Source: Mugil cephalus
Lineage: Eukaryota > Chordata > Actinopteri > Mugiliformes > Mugilidae
NCBI RefSeq assembly: GCF_022458985.1
Contig: NC_061778.1
Span: 8,015,501 to 8,079,500 of the forward strand
DNA length: 64,000 nucleotides
Reading direction: 5' to 3'
The notes beneath the pieces are model-generated. The model was not told where the DNA came from and did not search any database. It worked only from the letters and a program-made list of their open reading frames with translations. Position numbers and translations under genes: made by a program. How positions within the stretch are numbered: position 1 is the first letter of the stretch; the number at the start of each line of letters is the position of its first letter. This document shows positions 37,104-54,350 of the stretch, piece by piece.

Positions 37104-39005
37104 CATGATGTCTTTTAAACTTTCCCCCCTGAGTGACATCAGCCTCCATGTTGCTGGCGTCTCCTCTGCTGCAGCTCCACAGAGGCTGAAGACGGACGGG
37201 CCTCGCCGGCCACCTGGGGCCTCCTCGCCGTCGCCCCCCCGGGAACTCCTCGGGGCCGAGCGTCGGCGGGCGCCGGAGGACGAGCGAGCGATGGGCGGGG
37301 AGCGGCAGCAGGAGAGGACGAGGGTGGCAGCAGGAGGCGAAGACGACCGCCGCGGTCAGGCCGCACAGCTGGTGGATGTGGTCGGGGGAGCTCGCAGGGA
37401 AACGCAGAGCGTCCTGCTCGTCTCCCAGTGTCTCCTGGAGCTTCTTCACCAGGACCAGCCTGATGTGGTGGAGCTTGAGAGAGCTGAGGAAGGAGGATAA
37501 GAAGTCTGGCAGGGTCGCCTTTCCTTCCGCAAACATCTGGAACAGCAGCTGGAGAGGAAAGACATGTTTAGTTTCATCATGAGAGCTCTCTCAGTGTTGC
37601 TGTCTGTATTATTATTATATATTATATTATTACTCCTCAAGGTTCAACACTTCTACTCTGTACTGTGTACAACTTCTATTCTTATTTATCTTTTATACAG
37701 TTTCACTCTTTACTCTTGTTATTCTTCTGCGCCCATGTTTGCTGTTGCATACCAACTGCTATTGCCCCATTGCAGGACAAATAAAGGTTTTCTAATTACC
37801 CACATCTTAATATGATATTTGATGACATATTTCATAAAAGAAAACCTTTCTCACCTCACACTCTTCCTCTGCCTGGTCGACCTTTTTCAGGAGGCCCCAC
37901 TGAGCGTAATGAACGCTGCGTTTCTCTGCTGCAGAAGGAAATAAAAATGTTGATAACTAAACAGATCAAATGAAACAGAGTCTTCTTCAAAACTCACCGA
38001 GTTGTTCTTGTTTGGCCTGAATGAGGCTCCTAAGTTTGTCCAGCTCCTTGTATTTCACAGACAGCAGCAACTTTGCGTCTCTGAACTTAGGTTTTAGAGA
38101 GAGGCTGACCGTGGCCATCTTTTGATTTGAATCCCGTATCTTCTCTGCGGCTCGCTGCAGCCTCTGGACCTGGAAATGACCACATATAGGTTCACAAGAA
38201 CACGCAGAGAGTTTTATTTGCCTTTGTGGAGAATGAAAACTTGTCCAGGTGCCGTCTGGCCGTTATATTAGTGACGGATGAAATCTGAGTTCTTTTATCA
38301 GGTTCAAATGTGAAGTGTTTCCACTTTGAGTCTGTAACTGTGGAACAATATTACCTCGCAAATTAAGATTTCTGCCTGGAAACACACGAGGAGCTCATTA
38401 AATATGATGCATTGCAATTAATGAAAGTCATCAGTGAACACAAGCAGAGCTCAGACGATTACTGACTCATTTTATTTTGTATTTTATATCTAACTGACTG
38501 ATTTATTTTGCTACCCCATCCTCAAATATGAAGGTTTTCTTATTTTGTACACACATTTTTTTTCTCAAAATTAGTCTATAAATTAGTTAAACTACACTCA
38601 CTTCCATTATAATAATACGTATTTGGAAATAAAGAAAATATGAAAAGCAGATTAATCCGTAATGAAACTAATCATTAGCTTCAGCTCTACAGGAAACAAC
38701 CCATAAAAGAATAGATAGTGATAAGTTAGAGGTATTTTTATAATATTTTCTACCTTTATTAAGACCTTTACAAAACTTTTACTGAAATTACATTTTCAAT
38801 TAAGGCCTTTTATTAATTTCTTCATTACTTATAACACATACTTTTACCTAATTTCCTCCACCACGGGTTTTTATTTAAAGAGTGAATCATCTCTGACCTT
38901 CTCGCTGCGTCTGACGATGTGATTCATTTTGTTTTCATCTTCCAGCAGATCTCGGAGATCTCTGGTCCTCCAGGCCCCGAGCTTCTCCGGCCGAGACATG
39001 TTCAT
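37099..39005 (-). CDS. vps37d: ESCRT-I subunit VPS37D-like
   Basis: VPS37 proteins join TSG101, VPS28 and MVB12/UBAP1 in ESCRT-I for sorting ubiquitinated cargo into multivesicular bodies (family knowledge). Minus-strand exons: 39005-38898, 38169-37998, 37928-37855, 37548-37099; 804 nt, 267 residues (human VPS37D about 251). The N-terminus RDLLEDENKMNHIVRRSEK aligns with the VPS37D segment around RDLLQDEPKLDRIVRLSRK, and the middle (KYKELDKLRSLIQ) with its coiled-coil stalk. FAEGKATLPDFLSSFLSS and HHIRLVLVKKLQETL match the Mod(r) domain C-terminal part. The tail is GC-, Pro- and Arg-rich, as is usual for VPS37B-D, and is the least conserved part. Two start ATGs lie six bases apart (39005 and 38999); the second has the better Kozak context. 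Exon 4's acceptor is a CAGCAG tandem, which would add or drop one residue. A possible extra 21-nt exon (38375-38355) is left out because the human protein aligns better without it. Confidence 0.8.
37630..37800 (+). mobile_element. L2-type LINE 3' tail in a vps37d intron
   Basis: T-rich leader with short pyrimidine words, then TGCCCCATTGCAGGACAAAT and AAAGGTTTTCTAA; typical L2-type fish LINE 3' end. It lies opposite to vps37d transcription. Confidence 0.55.
38645..38692 (-). repeat. Minus-oriented copy of the ATTAATCGATT-type repeat
   Basis: GATTAATCCGTAATGAAACT and AATCATTAGCTTCAGCTCTA; reverse complement of the family seen at 16868 and 34728. In a vps37d intron. Confidence 0.5.
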
Positions 39006-39930
39006 GTCCCCCCTGATGTCCCCCCTCCCTCTCTCTCTCTCTCTCTCTGGATCCTCCTCAGGTCTAGAGCCGCTGATGATGCATTCATCGGCCGTCGGAA
39101 ACGCCGCTACAGAGACTGTGACACAGACGAAAAGATCACTTGTGGTTGGATACGAGACTCCTGTTGTCGGGGTTTGACATTATTAAGCAAAAGTTTAAAT
39201 TATTTATAAACAGGTTTTATTTTGGGTCTACAAGGTCGCAACTCAAACTTTTTCCTGGCTGTGAATTATGGAAATTTCGAGGCAACGTGAATCGCTCATC
39301 TCTATGTTGTGTTAAACTAAATGTTATAAATGCTTCTTAAAGATAATTTCTGAATAAATTTACTATTAAAAAAAATACTTAAAATGTAGTTTGAAACTTT
39401 TAAAATACAAATTCGTATTAAAATTAAATTGAAGTATAGATTTAGGTCAAAGTAGGGCAAAATAATAATAATGTATTCATCTTAATATTTTGTTATGTAA
39501 AGATAAATACATAAGTCACTGGAAATATACAGATAAATTAAATGAAATGTATATTTTTATTTATTTACAATGCATTTTATTTGCCTTTATGATATTTGTT
39601 TCTTTAAAAAGCAAGAAGAAAATCCCATAAACACATATTCCCTGTTACACTGTGATTTCTTTATTCAGAGTGTGTGAGTGATGTCCTGTCCCGTCCACTG
39701 AGGGGTGTCCCTGACGCCCAGTTTTGTCACGTGAGTCTTCACCCTGCGTTAACCGGCCCGTCGGTGTGAGCAGTAGACCGCCCTCAGAATAACTCAGCCT
39801 CAGCTATATGTGGCCTCGGTTAATCCTTAAAGACGAGCGCTGCTGATGTCCCCGGCTACTCATCATCAGTGAAAGTCCTGCACTGAGAGGAACATGCAGA
39901 TCCTGAACACACACCTGACGCCTCCACCGT
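39006..39930. promoter_or_regulatory. Divergent vps37d/camkk1 promoter region and putative camkk1 leader exon
   Basis: The two genes point away from each other here. A (CT)n run (about 39030-39049) lies in the vps37d 5' flank. TCACGTGA is at 39727-39734. A GC-richer stretch at 39680-39930 ends at a strong donor (CACCGT|GTGAGT at 39930/39931), which fits a non-coding camkk1 first exon. It contains a short ORF from ATG 39894. Joining it to the plausible acceptors before 42075 gives a stop, so it would be an upstream ORF and not an N-terminal extension. Confidence 0.4.
39727..39734. promoter_or_regulatory. TFEB/MiT-type E-box
   Basis: TCACGTGA in the context GTCACGTGAG, matching the CLEAR/M-box core bound by TFEB/MITF family and USF factors. 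It lies between the vps37d and camkk1 starts, about 200 bases before the putative camkk1 leader donor. Confidence 0.45.
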
Positions 39931-40737
39931 GTGAGTAAAAGTCATTCATGTCGTTGTTTTATCTGTAGTTCATTCCCGTGATATTCTGAAGAAGAATCTG
40001 ATTAACATTTTTTTTTTCTTTAATTATTCTCAGTAGTTTTAATGCTGCCATCGCCAATAAAAGCCAGACGTTTTATGGCTTTACATGTTACAGTTTGATG
40101 GATTTTAAATGTGTTAAGGCCACGTTGTGTGGTAGATGTGTCTAGCTGGTAAATATGGTTTAATTAAAAGCCTGTTAAAGCTTTCCACTCTGTTACATAA
40201 CAAGCTTTTCACTCCTCTGTGTTGTATTTTAGGCCTTTAGAGCCTTGCTAATGAGGAGTTGATTGTCTGTTGACAGAGGACAGGACTTCTTGTTTTTCTG
40301 TCTTTAACACATTTTTACAGAAGGTATTTGACACAAGAAGTGTTTTTTTGTTCTCGTCTTTAGGAGTTTACAGGACCATCATATTGTATTCTTGTTAGTT
40401 TCCCCTGCTTTTCCTGCAGCAACAAGTAAGAACGATGTGCTGCACTATTCTAAACCCACTGGTGCATTCATGCTCTTTATTATTATAAATGAATGTGGGG
40501 GATTACTACTGTATTTAATGTATTTCTGAGGTCAGTTTTCTCTAATTAATGGTTTTTGTTCCACATGTTGGTGCAGGACTGTCTGAAGAATTTGTAATGC
40601 AATTAATTGATGCCAAAATAACACAAACCATTCAGTTCCATTAGTCAGAGGGAAAACACCTGAGTGGGTGTTCAGGGCTTGATTATGTTAAAGGAATAAT
40701 ACCACTAGTTGTCTCTCATGATTTGCATCTTAAACTC

Positions 40738-40815
40738 TAATTTTTTTATTTATTGCTGCTGCACCGCTGCTAATTTCTCCACTATGGGATAAATAACGGA
40801 TTATTTACCTTACAG
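40738..40815 (+). mobile_element. L2-type LINE 3' tail
   Basis: TGCTGCTGCACCGCTGCTAA then TTTCTCCACTATGGGATAAA and TAACGGATTATTTACCTTA; fish L2-type LINE end, in the putative camkk1 5' intron. Confidence 0.55.
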
Positions 40816-40865
40816 GAGATTTACACTCCTCTAATATTGTTGCGTTCTTTGCCGAAACCCGGTGC

Positions 40866-40925
40866 CTACATTACCCACAATTCAACTCCAGTTGCCAGCA
40901 ACTGGCTGCCTTCAAATGGAGCTTT
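40866..40925 (+). repeat. CATTACCCACAATTCAACTCC repeat, plus copy
   Basis: Shares its first 20 or so bases with the minus-oriented copy at 31955-32045. Confidence 0.5.
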
Positions 40926-42074
40926 TGTGAGGAGAGGTTATGCACTCGACTCGTGACCTCTGACCTTTCTACTCAGGAGGTCGTGAATACAGCAGAAGGG
41001 GGTCGTTCAAAGGAAGTTTTTACAAATTATCACTGAGACATAAATAAAAAATGGATTCTAATACTCACTGCTGCTGGAAGAAAAGAAACTATTTAAAAGT
41101 GACTCACAGAACACTTTATTAGGAACAGCTCTATTCTACTTTGCGGTTCAAGTGGACGGTGGTGTTCTGGGCTGCAGCATAATGGAAAATATCCTGCCCC
41201 TATAAGGTGGTGTAATTCTAACGTACAATGTTTTACTATTCGTATTATGTGTGGACTAATCAGCTGTTTTCCATATCAATGAATTTGCTGTTGGGTTTTT
41301 CAGTTATAATCTATAATTAGACTGATAAAATGTGGAAAATAAAATCCAGTTCTCTGAAGAAAATAAAAGCATCAAATAATATTTCAGTGGTGAGAATAAG
41401 AAAGATGTATATATTTTACTCAGGCAAGAAACAGAGACCTATTAACCATATATATATATATATATATTTTTTTTTTTTATAAAATAATGACGACAGATTC
41501 AATATAAAGCACCCAGCATATCAGTTCAAATAAATAATCATATAATCTGCCATCAAGGACTTAAATGTGATTATAAATCTGTCAGTTTCCCTTCACTTCG
41601 TAGTGTACGGTAGAGCGAGGCCCTTTAGTGCATCCTTATCCAATCCACTCATAATCTAATTCAAGTAATTAAGTAATATTTTTCAGGGCTAAGCCTCCCC
41701 TGTCCTTAAAGCCTAGTGACGCCCTGATTAGTAGTTTCTATTATGTCTCAACTTCTTAAGACAGTATGTATCCGAGGAACCTCACTCTTTTATTAATCTT
41801 CATTAAGGTCTCTCTGGATCACATGTAGTACTCACCATGACCTGTAAATAAACTCTGTAAAATTATTTTCATATTGACTTCATATCTTCACACTGCAACC
41901 TGAGGAAACCCAGAAGACAATAATAAAATATAAAACATATAAAATTAGTTTCTTGTTTCATCTTTTGTCTCAAACCACTGACAGAAAGACGTCTTCAATC
42001 CTCTGCAGACTCTCCGTGATGCGTCCACTAAAGCTCCACCTCTTCACCAGTGAGTGAGCCAGAACCCGAACACC

Positions 42075-48654
<6,580 letters not shown>

Positions 48655-49022
48655 AACACACTATGCAGACAGATTTTAAAAAATGCAGACCCTTTTGCAG
48701 AAAATGACTGTATGTTTTTGTATCTTGTGTCTTTTTCCTGTCCTAATTTTGCTTTTTCTTCATGCATGTTGTGCTCACTTTAGTGCAGGATTGTCAGGAC
48801 AATTATGTGATATTAGACATTAAAAATATTGATTTATAGTCCATCAAATACATCAATTGATCATCACAGGTCATATTATAATTTATTCTGTCCACTGTAC
48901 TTTATTTAATCGGCATGATTGACGGGAAGCATTGTTAATGAATAATATGATTTATTTACTTAAAAATGTAAATATGCTCCATAAAAAAGATATTTTTGCA
49001 TTTTCCTACAGCTGTTGAAGAT

Positions 49023-49028
49023 AATAAA
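49023..49028 (+). terminator. Poly(A) signal of camkk1
   Basis: AATAAA 369 bases after the camkk1 stop codon, followed closely by an A-run and a T/G-rich stretch. It is the best candidate for the gene's 3' end. Confidence 0.6.
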
Positions 49029-49924
49029 AGTTATGTTTTAAAAAAAAAAGTATTTTTTTGTTGGGCTGAAATCTGAATCTGAATCTGAAAACTCATCTGT
49101 CAGCTCTTTATTTTCCCTATTATAATTTTTATTTGGTAAGTCTGTTTGTTTTCTATGAAATTAGTTATATTTTACCATCAGTGGTATTTAAATAGTCTCA
49201 AATTCTTTATCCCTACATTTGTTTCAAAGCAGTTTTTGAAAGACTGAAACCTGATTGTACTGCAGCCTCCACACCAATAGGGGGAAGCATTGTGTTGCAA
49301 GTGCTAAATGCAATAGTCCTCTCTGCTGAAGTGCCTTCAAGTACGACAACACATACTTGTAATGTCATTTCGCAGAGGAAATTAAATAGGTGGTATTATA
49401 CAACATTAGTGAAATTACAAAATGTTACCCCAACTAATTTCAATCCATTGAAAAGGTATTTTATTCAACGTATCCCGACTTTCCTTTAATCATAGGCTCA
49501 CTACAGAAATAGCAGTTCCACTATTGATGAGGAGGAGGCATGATGCTGGAAAATCTAAAAATCCCCAAGTAAGAGTGCAGTCACCATCACAGAATCACAG
49601 TGTAGTGTCCAGATCAGCACAAATTTCAGGTTTATCACATTAAGTACATTTTAGAGAGAATTACTGAAGTAGATTAAGCTGAAGGTTTGCCTGGAGGTGC
49701 GTGGGATAGGTTTGTACAGTTTCTCTGATTGTCTGAAACAGAATAATAAAACATGGAAGATGAAGACAAATTACACAACACCAAAGTTTACCTGCAGAAA
49801 CAGAGGCAAGAAAGTAAAGAAAGAAAATTGTGATTGTGTATGTCAAAAGAATTGAGTTTTTATACCACAGGGGGAAAAAATGCTATATCTTAAATCATTA
49901 TGGAGAAAAGAACTCCACATAACT

Positions 49925-50565
49925 ACTGCAACCCAATGCTAAACAGGCTGGCTAGCAGGTCGTGTTCACCCTTGCCAGCTCAACCACTAGCAGTAATGAC
50001 CATCTCTAGAATTACCTTAACCCAATTTCACAACTTTTATTAACTGAAGAATATTATTTAATTTGTAAAACACATAAAAACTATAGGTCTTAAACAGCAT
50101 AAATGAGCGTAAATCATAAAACACCAAAAATGCTAACTAGCCCTGCTAGCTAGACCATGCAGCATTTGTTAAAAACAACTTACCTAAAATTCTTGCAATA
50201 GCAACAAGTATGATATAAAATCTCAGTAACTGAATTTTATACCACAATAATTAAATCATATGTCTAATTTCAGTAATACAGCTAAATGCTAACTACAAGC
50301 AGAGTAACCCCATAGCTAATTGGCCTTAGCTAGAGAAGCTATTTCTTTTACTAGCTAAGGCTAGTAGTTTACCAACTCAGTTTATTTAAATAATTAGATT
50401 GCTCTGAAATCCTCACAAAATAGGTTGTGGGTTTTAAACAAGATTTAACACGGCTAAGTTTAAACAGGAAAAAAAAAAGCAAAACAGAAAGCAGACAAAG
50501 TAGCCTCACTAAATGCTATCTAGCTTATCTAGCCTCCCTAGCTCATAGATTATCACTAATTGCTG
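49925..50565. repeat. Degenerate tandem array with AAATGCTAACTAGC units
   Basis: Related blocks (AATGCTAAaCAGGCTGGCTAGC, AATGCTAACTAGCCCTGCTA, AATGCTAACTACAAGCAGAG, AATGCTATCTAGCTTATCTA) begin near 49936, 50130, 50286 and 50513, spaced about 155-230 bases. A further isolated unit is at about 52220. Confidence 0.45.
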
Positions 50566-51025
50566 CCCCTTCATCAGTTTTAGTAGTGAAAATTGTACAA
50601 TGTATGTGCTTAAGTTAACATTTAAATAGCAAATAATTCAATGAATGGATTCATTAAGCATTTGGTTAAATGAGCACAAGAGCTTTTATTAAAAGTGAGA
50701 CATTATTTTATTTAAGGCCAGAATAAAATACACACAGTTACATATGTCTTATACATTGATTAAGAGCAAATAAAATGAAAAAATCAAAAACAAAAACACA
50801 ACTCTTAGCCCCTGCAAGCTAAAATGGTTCATTTGTATTCCTGCAGCCAGCCCATTTTTCAGCTTGCTGCAGTTATGTGAAGACCAGGAGTGTTTCTGAG
50901 CAAAGATTTCTGTGGAAACTGTTGCCATGCAACAGCACAATACTGCGTTCATACAGAGTAGTAACTTCACTGTATTGCTGCTCTTTTTTCTCAGCTCCCA
51001 CTGCTCGAGTGATGCAACATCTTTT

Positions 51026-51084
51026 TCTATTCTATTCTATTCTATTCTATTCTATTCTATTCTATTCTATTCTATTCTATTCTA
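51026..51084. repeat. (TTCTA)12 microsatellite
   Basis: Perfect pentanucleotide array of about 59 bases. Confidence 0.97.
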
Positions 51085-52038
51085 ATAATAATCATAGAGA
51101 GTTTACATTATGGCTCTAACTATGGTGTGATTGTTTGAGCTCTAGTCAAGGGAAACTTTGCTCCAGCGTCTACCCCCACGCCCCGATTCCCTTCAGTTTT
51201 CCGCATTCAGAGCCAGCTCCAGTTCAGCCTCAGATACTTAGCTAAACACAAGTCCTCAGCGCTCCCTGTTAACCCCTGCTGCTGCTGTCACCGCGCCACG
51301 TTTCACCTCTCAGCCGGCTCCACGTCACCGGCCCCCTCTCCGTCTGTTATTCACCATGACCCCACTGGTCTGCGATTTACTGAACTGTACATCCCCTTCG
51401 GGCTGAAAAGTGGGGCAAGGTTTTCCTTTTTTTTTTTTTTTCTTTCCCTCCCTTACATGTTCTTCCTTACACTGTGGGGAATCCCCTGTGCCCACATACA
51501 TAATGAGTCACCAGCGCAGCCATCACACAGACCCACAAACACTGCAAGGTATGATTTGTCAAGCTCGTTGCACACTAATGAGCTAATTGTAAAACAAGGC
51601 ATGATTGGCTTGAGGTAAAGGGATGCACAGACACCTTACAGTTGCAGTGTTTATGGCCTCATATAATCACCTTAGGACTGACCGGCTCAAATGCAAAACA
51701 TTAGTTGCTAAAAGCTGCACTTTTTTCCATGAACAGATGAGCTGACAACATCAAAAGGTGCCATGTTACTTTTCAATCAATAACAGTTAATTATCACATC
51801 GAGCCTCCCTCGGTGTTGGGAGTTGAGGCTTCCAAAATAGATGCCACACAAAAAAAAAAGTGCAGATTCACACCACAGCTTGCATGACAGGTGACGTCAT
51901 TCTCACTCTCCCCCTTTTTTTTTCCTGACAAGCAAAACTCTGACCAACATCCCAAGAGGAAAAAAAAAATCACTTTATCATGCAGACGCGGCTAAATTTA
52001 GCTCAACATTAGGCGTCATCTGTTTCATTGTGTGTGGC

Positions 52039-52071
52039 CTCCTCCTCCTCCTCCTCCTCCTCCTCCTCCTC
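52039..52071. repeat. (CTC)11 microsatellite
   Basis: Perfect CTC run of 33 bases in the gene-poor region. Confidence 0.95.
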
Positions 52072-52502
52072 GCTCCAGACACCCGCCCGGTTGGAGGAGG
52101 TCACAAAAATAGGTCAGATAGGTCACTTCCTCTGACAGCGAGCTGGTTGTGGAGGATCCTATTCATAGAGGAAACTAAATCTTTAATAATAATGGAAAGA
52201 AAGGCACCAGGTATCCCTCTAAATGCTAACTAGCCTGGCTAATTTGCAGTCACTGCTCTAGCTCTAGTCTTAACTAAAACTAAATTCTTATTAGAATATG
52301 AGTAACAGGAAGCAGAAAGCAAGAAAGCTCAGAGACTGACTCACGAGTAATTAAAACTTGAGGCGGTCCCAGCAGAAGAAGAACACAGGATGGAAGATTA
52401 ATGGATCTGTGAGACGTGGCAGTTCATAACCAATCGGATGTTAGAAATAAAACCTCGGATTAATGCTGAATTGAAAAATGAGAAGCAACTGCTGGCAGCC
52501 AA

Positions 52503-52605
52503 TTAGCTTATATTAAAATAAAGACTGGAAACACGTCTGGGGCCAGTTAGCTCTGTCCAACAGTAAGAAAACCCACCTTATTACTAGCCTGGTGTAACCA
52601 GAGTC
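52503..52605. repeat. TTAGCTTAGCATAAAGACTGG family, copy 3
   Basis: AAAGACTGGAAACACGTCTG, AGTTAGCTCTGTCCAACAGT and AAAACCCACCTTATTA form the best-preserved copy of this family in the window. Confidence 0.55.
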
Positions 52606-54286
52606 ATTTCTCATCAGAATATTAGTCTGGGAACACACCATTTGGATTTCATTATGTTTCAATCTATACAGAGGCAATGTGTTGATATTATGTTTTAGTA
52701 CAATTTGTCGTCCATGTTAGTTTTGCTGTTTTATTTTTTAATCAAGTTTCTCTTTGAATTAGTTTTACATTTTTTCCCCCGCTCCTGTGATTACACTCAC
52801 CTGCCTGAGTGATCCTCCTCTCATTAGTCTTTGGCCTTGTCTTTTGCTTTCCGTGAATCTGTGTAACTTTGTTTTTGCTACACAAGTGCTTGTTCCTCCA
52901 TATTTTAAACTGTGTGTGTCTCACACTTGGGTCCTATTTCCCTGCTACACACTGTGACAGGAAATAAACATGCCGAATGAAGTAGCACAGTGCTCCAACC
53001 AATCAACACTATCGTGATATAAACAAATTCAAGTAAATGGTGCTCAGATGTCATATACAGCTACTTCACTGGAACTCTTCTGTTTATCACTGCAAAATTC
53101 TCACGCAAATTATGTGACTGAACCATTACAATCTCACTGGGAATGGTGGATTCATTCAGAATGGAGCAACTCAAGACTCAAATTCTTCCATAAGTCCTGC
53201 ATGTTCTCCACCTTCTTCTGTTACGGTGTGGTCCAGTTCTGCTGTTAATGTTCCCATTGTAGGTACTTTCATCAACATGTAACCTCAGCCTGACTGGTCA
53301 CTTACTTTGGTCCACAGAAAGGTCCACCAGATTGGCCAGAACTCCCCCCTTGTCTCGGGAACAGAAGTTTAAATAATAACTTTGACGTAAGTGATGTAAT
53401 TTCAATGACTGTGATTTTCCTGACATTTAACAAACATGCGGTGTGACGCAACCATGACAAAGGGGTGAGAATTTAATTTTAGGCTCTTTTTTAAATAAAC
53501 TTTTATAAACTTCTGTTAATCACTTAAGTGTTCGTAGTCATGAATAATCACTCACCAGTAATGAAAAATGACACAATAAAGTAGAGAGAGGCCTGTAACC
53601 AAATAATAAAATGAAAATACTGCAGTGTTATGAGCTGCAGCCGCATAAAGGGAAGCACAACGTAGCATGTTTTGAGACTCCTTAAAATAGTCTCTTAAAA
53701 CCTTCAGCTGGCAATTTTTGATAAATAATACAAATTCTAAATGTTAGCCTGAATAATTCATTTTTGCAGCACTCATGCATAACGGCTTGTCTTTGTGCTG
53801 GAGAGAGCCGGCAGCCTTTCCTGTCTTATCGTACCTTTTAATGCTGCAAGAAGAAATAATGAGTGGAATGAACTTCAGTGAACAGAAGATAAAAAACAAG
53901 TGTAATTTAGTGTAATCTCACATGTTTGCTCAGTTGGACATGAAACTGATGTATCAGGCTCCTTTGACCAACTCTCAGCATCCTTACAGGGGCAGAGATT
54001 CTCTATAGTGGAGAGGCTGTCACGTCGATGTCTCTGGTCTACTCACTGTCTACTCTCGGGCTGCAGGGAAGCCTATTTATAGATCTGTCTCTGTTCCCGG
54101 TCCCCTCTTTCTTTCCATCTCTCTTTTCTCCCTCCTTCCTTACCTCTAATGGGCTGGTATTTCTGGAACTGTGCAGCTATTATCTTCGTTGCATCTTTGA
54201 GGTGCAGATTGTGTTGAGTCTGATCAAAAACATGTTCTCATTGTGTCTGGTGTGAAGTACGTCCCATACGAATTTGGGAGAATTAA

Positions 54287-54350
54287 CATTTTAGCCTAGC
54301 TTAGCATAAGGGTTGGAGAAATGATGAAAACAGATAAACTAAATCTGTTT
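54287..54350. repeat. TTAGCTTAGCATAAAG family, copy 4
   Basis: TTTTAGCCTAGCTTAGCATA followed by GAAAACAGATAAAC; partial copy. Confidence 0.45.

Noticed and set aside
37139-37500. Plus-strand 137-residue ORF and a second minus-frame ORF over the vps37d last exon
   Set aside because: Shadows of the GC-rich vps37d coding frame, which alone continues the Mod(r) domain in phase with the upstream exon.
39894-39930. ATG-initiated N-terminal extension of camkk1 (MQILNTHLTPPP)
   Set aside because: Splicing its donor to each plausible acceptor near 41991, 42010 or 42051 reaches a stop before the kinase ATG, so it can only be an upstream ORF.
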